Below the pieces are notes generated by a model. The model saw nothing but the letters and a program-made list of their open reading frames with translations, had not been told where the DNA came from and made no database searches. This document shows, one piece after another, positions 51,987 through 61,130 of a DNA stretch of 64,000 nt (position 1 is its first letter; each line of letters begins with the position of its first letter). Position numbers and translations under genes: made by a program. Source of the stretch: Terriglobia bacterium (GTDB taxonomy: Bacteria > Acidobacteriota > Terriglobia > Terriglobales > Acidobacteriaceae); the NCBI GenBank assembly GCA_020072585.1, contig JAIQGL010000032.1, forward strand, positions 1-64,000, given 5' to 3'.

Positions 51987-52724
51987 ATGTCTTCTGTATT
52001 GATGATTCCCATTCCAGCCATCAAGCTGGCGCGCAAGGCCTGGATGAAGGTAACAGGCCTGCTGCTGCTCAGTTTGTTGAGTGCGTGCGCTCTGGCGTTT
52101 TACGGCTATCAGCTCCACCGTCTGGATGGAGCGTTGAACAGCTACAAAGCGGCTGCGGCGCAATACCATGCCAGAACAGAGGCGATCCACAGGCTCAGCG
52201 ATATGGAAGCGGCTTTCAATCGCTACCTTCTTGACGCGAACTCCGCCAATCTGGGCCTGATGCAGTCTGACAAACAAAGAATCGAGCAACTGGGCCAGTG
52301 GGATGCGGACGCGCAGCATGATCAAATCCTGCAAAATCTGGTAGTGGCAGAGCAGAAGTGGTATGGGCAGGCGGTGCAGCCGGTCATCGAAGAACGCAGA
52401 AAGCTGGCTGCGGGCCAGGGGCTGCCGGAAGATTTTCTGGCCAAATATCGCGCAGCCCCGCAGGACCTCCAGTTGATTAATGCTGAGATGGCAACCGAAA
52501 ACGCCCACCACCAGGCCCAGCAGGCGCTTGAGCAAACACAAGCTCAGCTGCGCTGGCTCTGGCTGCCCTATCCTCTGGCGGGTCTATTGATCGTTGCCAT
52601 CTTTGCTCTGAGCGTAGGAGCAATGAAAAGCGTGAGCCATCTCAAGCAGGCTGCCGAAAGCGAAGGCGACGAGGAAGACGACGACGCGCAGGAACCGGCT
52701 GACGGACATAAGGAGACGAAATGA
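51987..52724 (+). CDS. Orphan two-helix membrane protein with CHASE3-like extracytoplasmic part
   Basis: The 245-residue protein has membrane helices at about 22-43 and 190-212 flanking a helical, Gln/Glu-rich extracytoplasmic region of about 145 residues, the layout of four-helix-bundle sensor domains such as CHASE3. After the second helix only a short acidic tail (GDEEDDDAQEPAD) follows, with no kinase, GGDEF or HAMP domain. It overlaps the GlsB-like gene by ATGA and is probably co-translated with it. The function is unknown. Confidence 0.72.
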   Translation: MSSVLMIPIPAIKLARKAWMKVTGLLLLSLLSACALAFYGYQLHRLDGALNSYKAAAAQYHARTEAIHRLSDMEAAFNRYLLDANSANLGLMQSDKQRIEQLGQWDADAQHDQILQNLVVAEQKWYGQAVQPVIEERRKLAAGQGLPEDFLAKYRAAPQDLQLINAEMATENAHHQAQQALEQTQAQLRWLWLPYPLAGLLIVAIFALSVGAMKSVSHLKQAAESEGDEEDDDAQEPADGHKETK

Positions 52725-52966
52725 TATCGGGTTTCATCTGGTGGATCATCGTAGGCCTGATCGCAGGCTGGTTGGCTGGCAAGATCATGAAAGGCTCCGG
52801 CTACGGCGCGCTGGCGGACATCCTGCTGGGCATAGTTGGCGCGATTGTTGGCGGCTGGATTATGCGCATCCTGGGCTTTTACGGCGGCGGCCTTATCTAT
52901 TCGATCATAGTAGCAACGCTGGGCGCAGTGCTGCTGATCTGGCTCTCACGCAAGCTGAAGAAATAG
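52721..52966 (+). CDS. GlsB/YeaQ/YmgE family stress-response membrane protein
   Basis: The 81-residue protein has the family signature WWIIVGLIAGWLAGKIMKGSGYGALADILLGIVGAIVGGW (quoted in part) with three short hydrophobic helices and Gly-rich packing, and LILWLSRKLKK at the end. These transglycosylase-associated or GlsB proteins are small inner-membrane proteins linked to envelope stress. The start overlaps the previous gene's stop. Confidence 0.92.
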   Translation: MISGFIWWIIVGLIAGWLAGKIMKGSGYGALADILLGIVGAIVGGWIMRILGFYGGGLIYSIIVATLGAVLLIWLSRKLKK

Positions 52967-52983
52967 CTGAAAGCGCTCTCGTA

Positions 52984-54057
52984 TCATCCCAGCAATCTTG
53001 CGGCATCTTTCGCAAAATACGTCAGAATCAACTGCGCACCCGCGCGGCGGATAGACGTGAGCGATTCCATAATCACGCGGTCGCGATCCAGCCAGCCATT
53101 GCGGATAGCCGCCTGCAACATGGAGTACTCGCCGGAAACCTGGTACGCCGCAATGGGCAGATCAAAGCGGCGGCGCGCTTCTCCAATCACGTCCAGGTAA
53201 GGCATGGCTGGTTTCACCATAATCATGTCCGCGCCTTCTTTAATGTCAAGCGAGATTTCGCGCATGGCTTCGCGGATATTGGCTCCGTCCATCTGGTAAG
53301 AGCGCCGGTCGCCGAACTGCGGCGCGGAATCGGCGGCTTCACGGAATGGCCCATAAAATCCTGAAGCGAATTTAGCCGCATAAGAAAGGATAGGCGTATT
53401 GAGAAAGCCGGCCTGGTCCAGCGCTTTGCGGATAGCAGCGACGCGGCCGTCCATCATGTCAGACGGAGCGATGATGTCCATGCCAGAACGCGCCTGAGAA
53501 ACCGCGGTCTTGGCCAGAATTTCCAGCGTGGGGTCGTTCAGGATTTCGTATTCCACTTCCACCGCTGGCTGCGTTGCAGCTGCGCTGCTTTTTCCGCCAT
53601 TACCAGCGCTGCCCCGCTTTGACGCCGAGGAGCTTCCGCCAGGCGCAGTCTTCTTCTGCACGATCCCGCAGTGCCCGTGCGACATGTATTCGCACAGGCA
53701 AACGTCGCCGACAACAACCAGGCTGCGCACCTCACGTTTGATAGCGCGCGTAGCCCGCTGCACAATTCCATCTTCAGCCCAGGCGCCGGTGGCGATCTCA
53801 TCTTTTTTCTCCGGCAGGCCGAACAGAATGATTCCGCCCACGCCCAGGCTCTCCGCTTCGCGCGCCTCTTTCACTGCTTCGTCCACGGAGATGTTGAACA
53901 CGCCGGGCATGGAGCTGATCTCTTTGCGCACGCCCTCGCCCGGACAGACAAAGAGCGGATAGATAAACCCAGTAGGCGTGAGACGGGTTTCACGTACCAG
54001 TGACCGCAGCGAGTCAGTCTGGCGCATTCGGCGAAGACGGGTAGCTGGAAAGGACAT
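52984..54057 (-). CDS. hemB: Delta-aminolevulinic acid dehydratase with low-complexity insertion
   Basis: HemB (porphobilinogen synthase) condenses two aminolevulinates in haem synthesis. The zinc-binding motif [14 protein letters not shown] (Cys120, Cys122, Cys130) and the catalytic Lys229 ([15 protein letters not shown]) and Lys282 ([11 protein letters not shown]) are present. Residues about 137-168 form a Ser/Gly/Lys/Ala-rich insertion ([20 protein letters not shown] then [12 protein letters not shown]) between the zinc loop and [19 protein letters not shown]; in standard HemB this link is only a few residues. The 357-residue length is otherwise near normal (about 325 plus the insertion). 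It is convergent with the GlsB-like gene. Confidence 0.95.
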   Translation of the reverse strand: MSFPATRLRRMRQTDSLRSLVRETRLTPTGFIYPLFVCPGEGVRKEISSMPGVFNISVDEAVKEAREAESLGVGGIILFGLPEKKDEIATGAWAEDGIVQRATRAIKREVRSLVVVGDVCLCEYMSHGHCGIVQKKTAPGGSSSASKRGSAGNGGKSSAAATQPAVEVEYEILNDPTLEILAKTAVSQARSGMDIIAPSDMMDGRVAAIRKALDQAGFLNTPILSYAAKFASGFYGPFREAADSAPQFGDRRSYQMDGANIREAMREISLDIKEGADMIMVKPAMPYLDVIGEARRRFDLPIAAYQVSGEYSMLQAAIRNGWLDRDRVIMESLTSIRRAGAQLILTYFAKDAARLLG

Positions 54058-54131
54058 GGTTCATCAAAGTTTAGCAGAGCCTGCAAGCTTCAGGCGCTTG
54101 AATCAGAGTCGATGAAGTGCTTGCCATACGT

Positions 54132-54137
54132 TATAAT
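54132..54137 (+). promoter_or_regulatory. TATAAT -10 box for the exported protein gene at 54222
   Basis: A consensus TATAAT lies about 85 bases before the start. No good -35 element stands at 17 bases, so the call is weak. Confidence 0.3.
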
Positions 54138-54221
54138 CCCGCGCCAGCGTATTGATCTAAAGTTCATCTGCGCATTGAATAACGGATCCATTCGCTCTTT
54201 TTGGGAAAGAGAAAACTTTTC

Positions 54222-54896
54222 ATGAAAAGCATAATCGCCTTAGTTGCTATATTTTCGCTTGCGTCCATTTCACCCTCATTCCTTCGCGCGGCTTTTGCCA
54301 CCCTGACCAACCAGCCGGCCCTCACGGCCGCCCAGGCCACTCCCGCCAGCTCAACCCAGCTTTCACCGGAAGAAATACAGCGCGCCATCCACGGCGAAGG
54401 CAAAGACCACTGGATCGAAATTGAAGATATGGGCCTGACCTCGGCGCACGGCAGCGGGACACCCAGAATTCTCTTGTTCATGCCGGAAGCGGTGCTGGCC
54501 ATGCAAAGCGACTCGGCGAAAAAGCAGTTCACCAGCTACGAACCCACCAGCGAGGAAAAGCGCCGGTCCATGACGATTGTGGCGCACGGCTTTGTCGGCA
54601 AAACAGCGAGAGAAGGCTGTGCTCCCATTACCCGCGTGGTCCTTCTTTCTGACGCCGCAGGCGGACTGGTCAAAGAGGCGTACCTCTCCGAACCTTTGCG
54701 CGAAACCCGCAACAATGGCGCGCGCAACGCACCCCACTGCCAGGCGCTGCGGACCAGGTTCACGCTTGATGATGTGCAAAAAGTAAAAGCCGCGGCTCCT
54801 GACGGCGAGTTTCTGGTGGCGGTATTTTCCGGCGCCGTGAATACCAAAATGTACAAGATCAAAAAGAAACATCAGTCTAAACTGGGACTGCAATAG
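54222..54896 (+). CDS. Exported protein of unknown function
   Basis: 224 residues from the ATG at 54222 (an upstream TTG at 54201 is possible). The signal peptide runs to about residue 35 (KSIIALVAIFSLASISPSFL, then AQA). The body contains EEIQRAIHGEGKDHWIEIEDMG and ITRVVLLSDAAGG; no family is recognised. It stands alone, 139 bases downstream of a -10 box region and 78 bases before mutS2 on the same strand. I do not assign a function. Confidence 0.75.
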   Translation: MKSIIALVAIFSLASISPSFLRAAFATLTNQPALTAAQATPASSTQLSPEEIQRAIHGEGKDHWIEIEDMGLTSAHGSGTPRILLFMPEAVLAMQSDSAKKQFTSYEPTSEEKRRSMTIVAHGFVGKTAREGCAPITRVVLLSDAAGGLVKEAYLSEPLRETRNNGARNAPHCQALRTRFTLDDVQKVKAAAPDGEFLVAVFSGAVNTKMYKIKKKHQSKLGLQ

Positions 54897-54974
54897 CCGC
54901 TGTCCGCTGCGGCTCTCCGATCAGTAAGCCCAGCAGGTTCTCATGCCAGCGGCGGTTGCGATACCATCAGATAG

Positions 54975-57437
54975 ATGGTCCCTTCGCCGCTCCAGCACTC
55001 GTCATCCCGCGTCCTTGAATTCGATCACTTTCGTGACGTTCTCGCGTTCTATGTCAGCTCGCCGCTGGGCAAAGCGCGTGTCGCGCAGCTGGAACCCTCG
55101 CTGGACCGCGCCTGGATCAACCGCCAGCAACAGCTTGCCGACGAGTCGCGCCGCTTTTACTCCGCCGGCGGGCGCTTCGATTTTGCCGGCTTGTTTGACG
55201 CGCATACTCTGCTAGCCAAAGCCCGCATTCCCGGAGCGACGCTGGAGATCGACCAGATTCGCGACCTTGTCCTCCTCGTCGATAAAGCCGCCGAGTGGCG
55301 CGAGATGGCCCTTCATCCGCCGGACGCAGTCAAGCCGCACTGGATCGGCATGCTGGAGCTTTCGCAGCAGATCGCGGACTTCACGCTGCTGCTGCGCCAC
55401 TTCCGCAACAAGATCCAGCCGGACGGCACGCTGGACGATCGCGCCTCCGCCGAACTCACGCGCATACGCCGCGACGTGGAGAAGCAGAAGCGCGTGATCC
55501 AGGAATCGCTGCACGGCTACCTGCGCCGGCTGGCGGAAGGCGGCGCGGTGCAGGACGAACTCGTCACCATCCGCGGTGAGCGCTTTGTGATTCCCGTCAA
55601 GACTGAGCAGCGCAAGCGCGTCAACGGCGTCGTCCATGGCGCAAGCTCCAGCGGCCAGACCATGTTCATCGAACCGCTGGAGACGATTGAACAGAACAAT
55701 GACCTTGTCCGTCTGCTGGAAGAGGAGCAGGCTGAGGTCCGCCGCATTTTGCAGGAGATGACCGAGCGTCTGGGCGAGCACAGTGAAGCCATTGCCACGG
55801 CCACGGACGTGATGGCCGAGGTGGAGCTCCAGTTCGGCAAAGCGCGTTTTGCCGTGGACTATGAGTGCGTCCGCCCGGAGCTGACGAGTTCTGAACCAAC
55901 CGAAGCCTTCACTGAGCTGCGCTCTGCGCGGCATCCGCTGCTGGAGCGCAACCTCAAGGCCAAAGGCGGCAAGGTGGTGCCGCTCACGCTTGAGATGGAC
56001 GCCGCCCATCGCCAGCTCATCATCAGCGGGCCCAACACGGGCGGGAAAACCGTGGGCCTGAAAACGCTGGGACTGCTGGCGCTGATGGCACAGGCAGGCA
56101 TTCCCGTCCCTGCCACCACGGCGCGGTTGCCGGTGTTTGATTCCGTGCTGGCCGATATTGGCGACTACCAGTCGATCGAGCAAAATCTTTCCACTTTCTC
56201 CGCGCACGTGACAAACATTGATTTCATCTCGCGCACGGCAACCGCGCATTCGCTCGTCCTGCTGGACGAGCTGGGCTCCGCCACCGATCCTGAAGAAGGC
56301 GCGGCGCTGGCCGTGGCCATTGCTGACCATTTCCACCGCAGCGGCGCGCTCAGCATTATTTCCACGCACCACACCTCGCTCAAGGTCTATGCCGCCAACA
56401 CCGCGGGTGTACTCAACGCCGCCGTGGGCTTTGACGAAAATACTCTTCAGCCGACCTATGAGCTGCGCGTCGGCGTGCCGGGAGCGTCGGCGGGCATCAA
56501 CATTGCGCAGCGTCTCGGCCTGAATCGGCAGATTACTGATGCCGCGCGCGAACGCCTGACCACGCAGACGCAGGACGTCAGCAAGTTTCTCGACCGTCTG
56601 CACTCTGAGCTGCGCGACCTGGAACAGGAACGCCAGGCCGCACAAAAACGCGAGCAGGAGCTGAGCCGCGAACTGAAGCGCCTGGAAGCCGAAGGCCAGC
56701 AGGAGCAGCGGCAGAAAGTCCGCGAATTTGAGCGCAAGATGGAGTCGCTCATCAAGGACTTTGAGTACCAGGTGCGCGAGGCCATCAACGCCATTCAGGA
56801 CCGCGCCGCGGCACAGAAGCTGACCAAGCAGGCTGAGCAACGCATCGCCAAGCTGCGCCGCGAATTCAAAGAGCAGTTTGATGCCGGAGTGGTGGCGCAC
56901 AAGACCGGCGCGGACCAGGGCGATCCCAATGCGCGCCCGCATGAGGTGAAGCACATCTCTGAGGGCGATACCGTCAAACTCAAGTCACTGGGCCGCACCG
57001 CCGTGATCAAGCGCAAGGTGGATGAGAACACCTTTGAGGTTGAGATCGGCAACATGAAGATGAAAGTGCCGCGGCATGACGTGGCTGAAGTGTTTGGACG
57101 CACGGGCGCCGGCGCTGGCGGAGGCGCGTTGAATCCCGTGGCGGCGGCCCGCGCACGGGGCATTTCCGTCACGCTGAAAGAAGATTCCAACGCGCCCACC
57201 GAGCTCAACGTGATCGGCCGCAACGTGGACGAGGCCACCAGCGAAGTGGAAAAGTTTATCGACCGGGCATTTCTCGCCGGGCTCACGCGCGTGCGAATCG
57301 TCCACGGCAGCGGTATGGGCATCCTGCGAAAAGCGCTGCGGCAGTTCCTGCAAAAACATCCGCATGTGGCGACTGTTGCCGAGCCGCAGCAGAATGAAGG
57401 CGGGGCAGGAGCGACGGTGGTGGAACTCAGAGAATAA
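54975..57437 (+). CDS. mutS2: MutS2 family DNA-binding ATPase with Smr domain
   Basis: The 820-residue protein contains MutS core and lever segments (about 60-330), the ATPase with Walker A GPNTGGKTVGLKTLGL (about 350) and Walker B LVLLDELGSATDPEEGAAL, a long charged coiled coil (about 530-640), a KOW-like barrel (EGDTVKLKSLGRTAVIKR) and a C-terminal Smr nuclease domain (NVIGRNVDEATSEVEKFIDR, then VRIVHGSGMGILRKALRQFL). MutS2 acts on recombination intermediates and, in some bacteria, on collided ribosomes. It is a single-gene unit in this window. Confidence 0.96.
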   Translation: MVPSPLQHSSSRVLEFDHFRDVLAFYVSSPLGKARVAQLEPSLDRAWINRQQQLADESRRFYSAGGRFDFAGLFDAHTLLAKARIPGATLEIDQIRDLVLLVDKAAEWREMALHPPDAVKPHWIGMLELSQQIADFTLLLRHFRNKIQPDGTLDDRASAELTRIRRDVEKQKRVIQESLHGYLRRLAEGGAVQDELVTIRGERFVIPVKTEQRKRVNGVVHGASSSGQTMFIEPLETIEQNNDLVRLLEEEQAEVRRILQEMTERLGEHSEAIATATDVMAEVELQFGKARFAVDYECVRPELTSSEPTEAFTELRSARHPLLERNLKAKGGKVVPLTLEMDAAHRQLIISGPNTGGKTVGLKTLGLLALMAQAGIPVPATTARLPVFDSVLADIGDYQSIEQNLSTFSAHVTNIDFISRTATAHSLVLLDELGSATDPEEGAALAVAIADHFHRSGALSIISTHHTSLKVYAANTAGVLNAAVGFDENTLQPTYELRVGVPGASAGINIAQRLGLNRQITDAARERLTTQTQDVSKFLDRLHSELRDLEQERQAAQKREQELSRELKRLEAEGQQEQRQKVREFERKMESLIKDFEYQVREAINAIQDRAAAQKLTKQAEQRIAKLRREFKEQFDAGVVAHKTGADQGDPNARPHEVKHISEGDTVKLKSLGRTAVIKRKVDENTFEVEIGNMKMKVPRHDVAEVFGRTGAGAGGGALNPVAAARARGISVTLKEDSNAPTELNVIGRNVDEATSEVEKFIDRAFLAGLTRVRIVHGSGMGILRKALRQFLQKHPHVATVAEPQQNEGGAGATVVELRE

Positions 57438-57463
57438 CGGGTTCGGCGCTTTTCAATTGTCAA

Positions 57464-57509
57464 TTTTGGCAATTCCGGCGATTTTGCCAATCCACCCTGT
57501 GGTTAGCTT
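57464..57509. repeat. Second copy of the GGCAATTCCGGCGATT repeat, after mutS2
   Basis: A 20-base exact match to 29907-29926 is followed by GTGGTTAGCTT (57499-57509), matching the GTGGTGAGCTT at 29946-29956. The sequence between the two blocks is similar but four bases shorter. Confidence 0.65.
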
Positions 57510-57577
57510 GGTCATCTGAATCGACGCCTTCCTTCAACTTGATTGTTGTATACTTCGCCGGTTATCGGAGGTGAACG

Positions 57578-58056
57578 ATGAACTCTCTCCGCCATTGCGC
57601 CATGCGCGCGCCAATCCTCATGGTTGCTGTCATGTTTTGTGTAACCCTCGCGCAGGCAAAAAGCCCCGAAGAAACCAGGCAATTCTGGACTACAAGCTCA
57701 GCATGCCCCGCGCCAACCAGCTCTTGAGTGCAATCGGCCCGATGAGCAAGTACGTGGCGTCTTTGCCGGACTTGCAGGAGCGCATGGCCAGGGCGGCAAA
57801 GAAGACGCTGGCGGAGCGGATCGTCGATGTGGAGAACGATCCCAAGGCCATGGCCATCCTCAAGCAGAACAACCTGACGGCGCGTGATTACATTGTGGGC
57901 GTGCCTGCATTGCGCCAGGCCATCTGGCTGGCCTCAGGACGGAACGCTCCCGGGCTGGCGGCCTCGCCAGCAAATCTGGCTTTCGCGAAAGCGAACCTGG
58001 CTCAGCTCAAGCCGCGCATGGATGCCGCTGACGGAATGTCCTCTCCACGGAAATAG
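57578..58056 (+). CDS. Small exported helical protein with an apparent frameshift
   Basis: The ATG at 57578, after a GGAGGTGA, starts MNSLRHCAMRAPILMVAVMF and then CVTLAQAKSPEETRQ, a standard signal peptide, but this frame stops soon after. The conserved-looking helical body LDYKLSMPRANQLLSAIGPM to DAADGMSSPRK is in the frame one base back and ends at 58056. One missing base between about 57655 and 57690, for example in the AAAAA or CCCC run, would join them into a protein of about 160 residues. It is either a recent mutation or a sequencing error. No family is recognised. Confidence 0.6.
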
Positions 58057-58297
58057 CTGCCATCCGCACGTTACCGTGACCGAAGCACAACAGAACCAAG
58101 GACGGCACAGGGCGCGATGGTGGTGGAGACCGGCGGGAGTAGGCATGGGCAGTTTCCCAAAATGGAATGGAACTCCAGTTAGCGTCGATGCGTACAGCAA
58201 TTATCTTGGCTGAGTGGGTGTCTGATTGGGACTGCCGCGAAAACCGGTCGCTCGAGGCACCTAGCCATGCTAAACTGCGTTTCTTCCTGGCCACGTC

Positions 58298-59302
58298 ATG
58301 GGAACTGGAACTGTAACGGCGATCACCCCTCGAATCATTGTCGATGAATGTGTGCGGCGTGGCATCAATCGAAAAGATTTGCTGGACAGAGTGGGCATAT
58401 CTTCCGATTGCCTTTATCAGGCGGCCGGCAGGGTGCCAATCGAGAAGATGCACGTCCTCTGGGACCATGTCTTGCTGCTCAGTCCAGACCAGATGGTCGG
58501 CGTGTTCGCCGCTGAGAGCGCCCCCTTTGGGGCTTACGGCATCCTGGACTATATGCTGGTCGCAAGTTCTTGCCCCCGAGAGGCACTGGAGCGCAGCAGC
58601 CGTTTCTTCGCGCTCTTCAATACTGCATTTATGCTGTCACTCCGCATGCACTGTGACCTTGCCTACCTTGAATTGCACAATCCCGGCAGTCCGCGTGACC
58701 TGCCACGCCCTTACATTGAGTACATTCTGGTCAATTATCTGATGCGGCTGCGTTTAGCAACTCAAATGAACTACTCGCCTCTGGAAGTGCATGTCACTTA
58801 CAAGAACCCCGGGCCAGCGGAAACTTATGACCGTGTATTCGGTGCGCCGTTCCGTTTTTGCCAGCCAATGAACCGTCTGGTTTTCCCACGCAGCTTGATG
58901 GATATATGCCATCCCCAGGCTGATCCCGAATTGTGTGAATTGCTTGAAGGCTATGCGCAACGAAAATTGCAGCATTCCAGCCATAAGAAGCCGTTGGTGG
59001 AGATTTACGACGTGATAGCCCACAATCTGGAAGCTGGTCCTGTTACTCTGACCTTTGTCTCGCGCCAGCTTGCCAGCAGCAGCCGTAGCCTTCAGCGCGA
59101 ACTCTACGCAAACGGCACCACATTTCGTGAATTGCTGGACAGCATTCGCCATGAGCGAGCTCTGGCTCTCCTGGCAGATCTGGACCTGCCGATCACTGAA
59201 ATCGCGCTGAAGCTGCAATTCTCCGATACCAGTGCTTTCTGTCGCGCTTTCCAGCGCTGGCGAGGCCATTCACCACATCAATACAGAAAGCATCTCAACT
59301 AG
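58298..59302 (+). CDS. AraC-family transcriptional regulator
   Basis: The 334-residue protein has an N-terminal ligand-binding domain of the arabinose-binding (OruR/ArgR-like) type (about 1-215; AESAPFGAYGILDYMLVASS) and a C-terminal AraC DNA-binding domain with two helix-turn-helix motifs (TLTFVSRQLASSSRSLQREL near 245 and ITEIALKLQFSDTSAFCRAF near 298). It ends WRGHSPHQYRKHLN. It starts 241 bases after the frameshifted gene and precedes the propeller gene, which it might regulate. The ligand is unknown. Confidence 0.92.
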   Translation: MGTGTVTAITPRIIVDECVRRGINRKDLLDRVGISSDCLYQAAGRVPIEKMHVLWDHVLLLSPDQMVGVFAAESAPFGAYGILDYMLVASSCPREALERSSRFFALFNTAFMLSLRMHCDLAYLELHNPGSPRDLPRPYIEYILVNYLMRLRLATQMNYSPLEVHVTYKNPGPAETYDRVFGAPFRFCQPMNRLVFPRSLMDICHPQADPELCELLEGYAQRKLQHSSHKKPLVEIYDVIAHNLEAGPVTLTFVSRQLASSSRSLQRELYANGTTFRELLDSIRHERALALLADLDLPITEIALKLQFSDTSAFCRAFQRWRGHSPHQYRKHLN

Positions 59303-59458
59303 TCTCTAATCCAAATTAAGGGACCACTTGTGACGGTGTAAAAATCCACGAATGTCTTGCAGTTTGGCGGGTCAAGATAAAAACCTGGCGGGAGAAGTCA
59401 AGTATCAGTCCAGTTCATGGATGTATGCTCCCTCGTGAATTCATGGAGGGATCACCAA

Positions 59459-60415
59459 ATGCGATCAACTAAGCGGTCCGTCAAAGCAACACTTTTCATA
59501 TTTCTTTGTTTGACTGGCTCTCAATGCGTATCTGCTCAGATCATTCAGACAGCCATAAGCAGTCCCACGGGAATAGCGCGCGATAGCGACGGAAATGTGT
59601 GGGTTGCAAGTTTCGGCAGTAGTACGGTGGTGAAAATAAAAGGCGACCACAGCGGAACGGTGCTCGGCACCTTTAGTGTGGGGGCCAATCCCATTGGACT
59701 GGCTGTGGACTTCATCAACGGCGCGATCTGGGTGTCCAACTACACCAGCAATACCGTGACTAAGCTTGCCACCAGCAACGGGGCGACGCTCGGCACCTAT
59801 TTTGTGGGAAGCGGTCCACGCTCCCTGGTGTGGGATGGAGTCAGTGTATGGGTAGCAAATTCCAACAGCAATAACGTAACGAGGCTGGACGCCACTCCAG
59901 TGGGCAACGGCCGAGTGCTTGGTACCTACCCGGTCGGTGTTGCTCCTTACGGCATTGCCTTTGACGGAACCGATATTTGGGTCGCCAACCGAAATAGTAA
60001 TAGCGTAATGAAACTGTCAGGTGGAGGACCCACGGTTGGCATGGTGCTAAGAACAACATTCGTTGCGGCACAACCTCAGGCCCTGGCGTTTGATGGAACA
60101 AATATGTGGGTTACCAGCTACAGTAGCCACACTTTAACAAAATTGGATGGCAATACCGGTGCGCTACTGAATTCCTACAGCAGCATCCCAGCCGGCTCGT
60201 TCGCCGTTGCGGTGGCTCCAGCATGCGCGATTTGGGTTGCAGGGTATTCCAGCAACGCGATCACAGCGGTAAACCCCGACACAGGCTCGATAACGACATT
60301 CAGGGCGCCGAGTGGTCCTTACGGGTTTCTCGTTGAAGGCTGCGGAACGCGCATCTTGGCGACCAGCTTTACCGGTAACGCTCTTGTTGATTTTCCGCTC
60401 ATACAAATTCAGTGA
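59459..60415 (+). CDS. Exported seven-bladed beta-propeller (Vgb/NHL-like) protein
   Basis: 318 residues from the ATG at 59459, which follows GGAGGG. The signal peptide ends at about residue 24 (CVSAQ). Six clear blades with the repeat DG..IWVANxNSNxVxKL (for example NVWVASFGSSTVVKI, IWVSNYTSNTVTKL, VWVANSNSNNVTRL) and one weaker last blade make a propeller similar to virginiamycin B lyase and NHL proteins. The His residues of a lyase are not evident. It may bind ligands or proteins outside the cell. Confidence 0.88.
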   Translation: MRSTKRSVKATLFIFLCLTGSQCVSAQIIQTAISSPTGIARDSDGNVWVASFGSSTVVKIKGDHSGTVLGTFSVGANPIGLAVDFINGAIWVSNYTSNTVTKLATSNGATLGTYFVGSGPRSLVWDGVSVWVANSNSNNVTRLDATPVGNGRVLGTYPVGVAPYGIAFDGTDIWVANRNSNSVMKLSGGGPTVGMVLRTTFVAAQPQALAFDGTNMWVTSYSSHTLTKLDGNTGALLNSYSSIPAGSFAVAVAPACAIWVAGYSSNAITAVNPDTGSITTFRAPSGPYGFLVEGCGTRILATSFTGNALVDFPLIQIQ

Positions 60416-60451
60416 AGCTTTGCGAATAATACAAAAGGAAATTCCGGAGGA

Positions 60452-60480
60452 TCCCACCCTCTGCGTAGCACAGGGTGGGA
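60452..60480. other. GC-rich hairpin after the propeller gene
   Basis: Bases 60452-60460 pair with 60472-60480 (9 bp, 11-base loop, ATCCCACCCT type). No T-tract follows on the plus side, so it is a weak terminator or a repeat unit. Confidence 0.45.
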
Positions 60481-60608
60481 CAGATTCATTCTAAAGCTTG
60501 ATCTTTATATAGCCCTGGCAGCAGATCGCTTGAAGTAAATCGCACCGAGCAAACTGGCTTGTGCGTGAAAAGTTTTCTGAAGATTCCGCATTGCCCTCAA
60601 CTGTAGCT

Positions 60609-61100
60609 TTACCTGATCACGGTGGAAGCAATGAAGTCATGCATCCAGTCCTGTTTGTAGCCCTGCTGGCGGAGATGTGTTGAGAGCTGGGCCCAGTGCC
60701 GGACGCTGTGCAGCAGAGCATGAATAAAGATCTTGCGGCGGCTGGCCGTGAATTCACCGGCCGAGCGCGTGGGAAAGGTGAGCAGGCCGTCCCAGTCAGA
60801 ATCATTGGCGGCGATAGCGAAGCTGCGCAGGTCCTCAAAACTTTTGCGCGAAAGCGCGAACAGCTCTTCCCCGCTCTTGCCCGCCAGCGTGTCATACTCC
60901 GTGATGGGCATGTTCAGAAGGCGCTCGGCGTAGCGCATCTGTACCGCCACAATGTGCAGCACCACTTCACGCACGGTCCTGGTACCGGCGATGTCGGCCG
61001 GCAGCGCCAGGGCGTCCGGCTGTTTGTGAAAGAAGTCGCGCCAGTGATTGTTTTCTTCCGCACAGTAGTCGAGCAGTTCACCGAAGCTCAGTCCGCGCAT
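60609..61100 (-). CDS. Cytoplasmic DinB-family protein
   Basis: The 163-residue protein lacks a signal peptide and has the DinB arrangement: a His in VVLHIVAVQMRYAERLL and His residues in HALLHSVRHWAQLSTHL, near the C-terminus. This is the ordinary soluble type, unlike the exported copies at 20-26 kb. The function is unknown, possibly a metal-dependent thiol transferase or hydrolase. Confidence 0.87.
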   Translation of the reverse strand: MRGLSFGELLDYCAEENNHWRDFFHKQPDALALPADIAGTRTVREVVLHIVAVQMRYAERLLNMPITEYDTLAGKSGEELFALSRKSFEDLRSFAIAANDSDWDGLLTFPTRSAGEFTASRRKIFIHALLHSVRHWAQLSTHLRQQGYKQDWMHDFIASTVIR

Positions 61101-61130
61101 GGCAGGTCCTTAGAAGGCATTTGATCGTCT

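Noticed and set aside
55212-56954. 580-residue open frame antisense to mutS2
   Set aside because: It is a by-product of GC-rich coding DNA on the other strand; the mutS2 product is unambiguous.
60452-60480. Intrinsic terminator after the propeller gene
   Set aside because: The hairpin is strong but has no T-tract on the plus side, so it is kept only as a hairpin.
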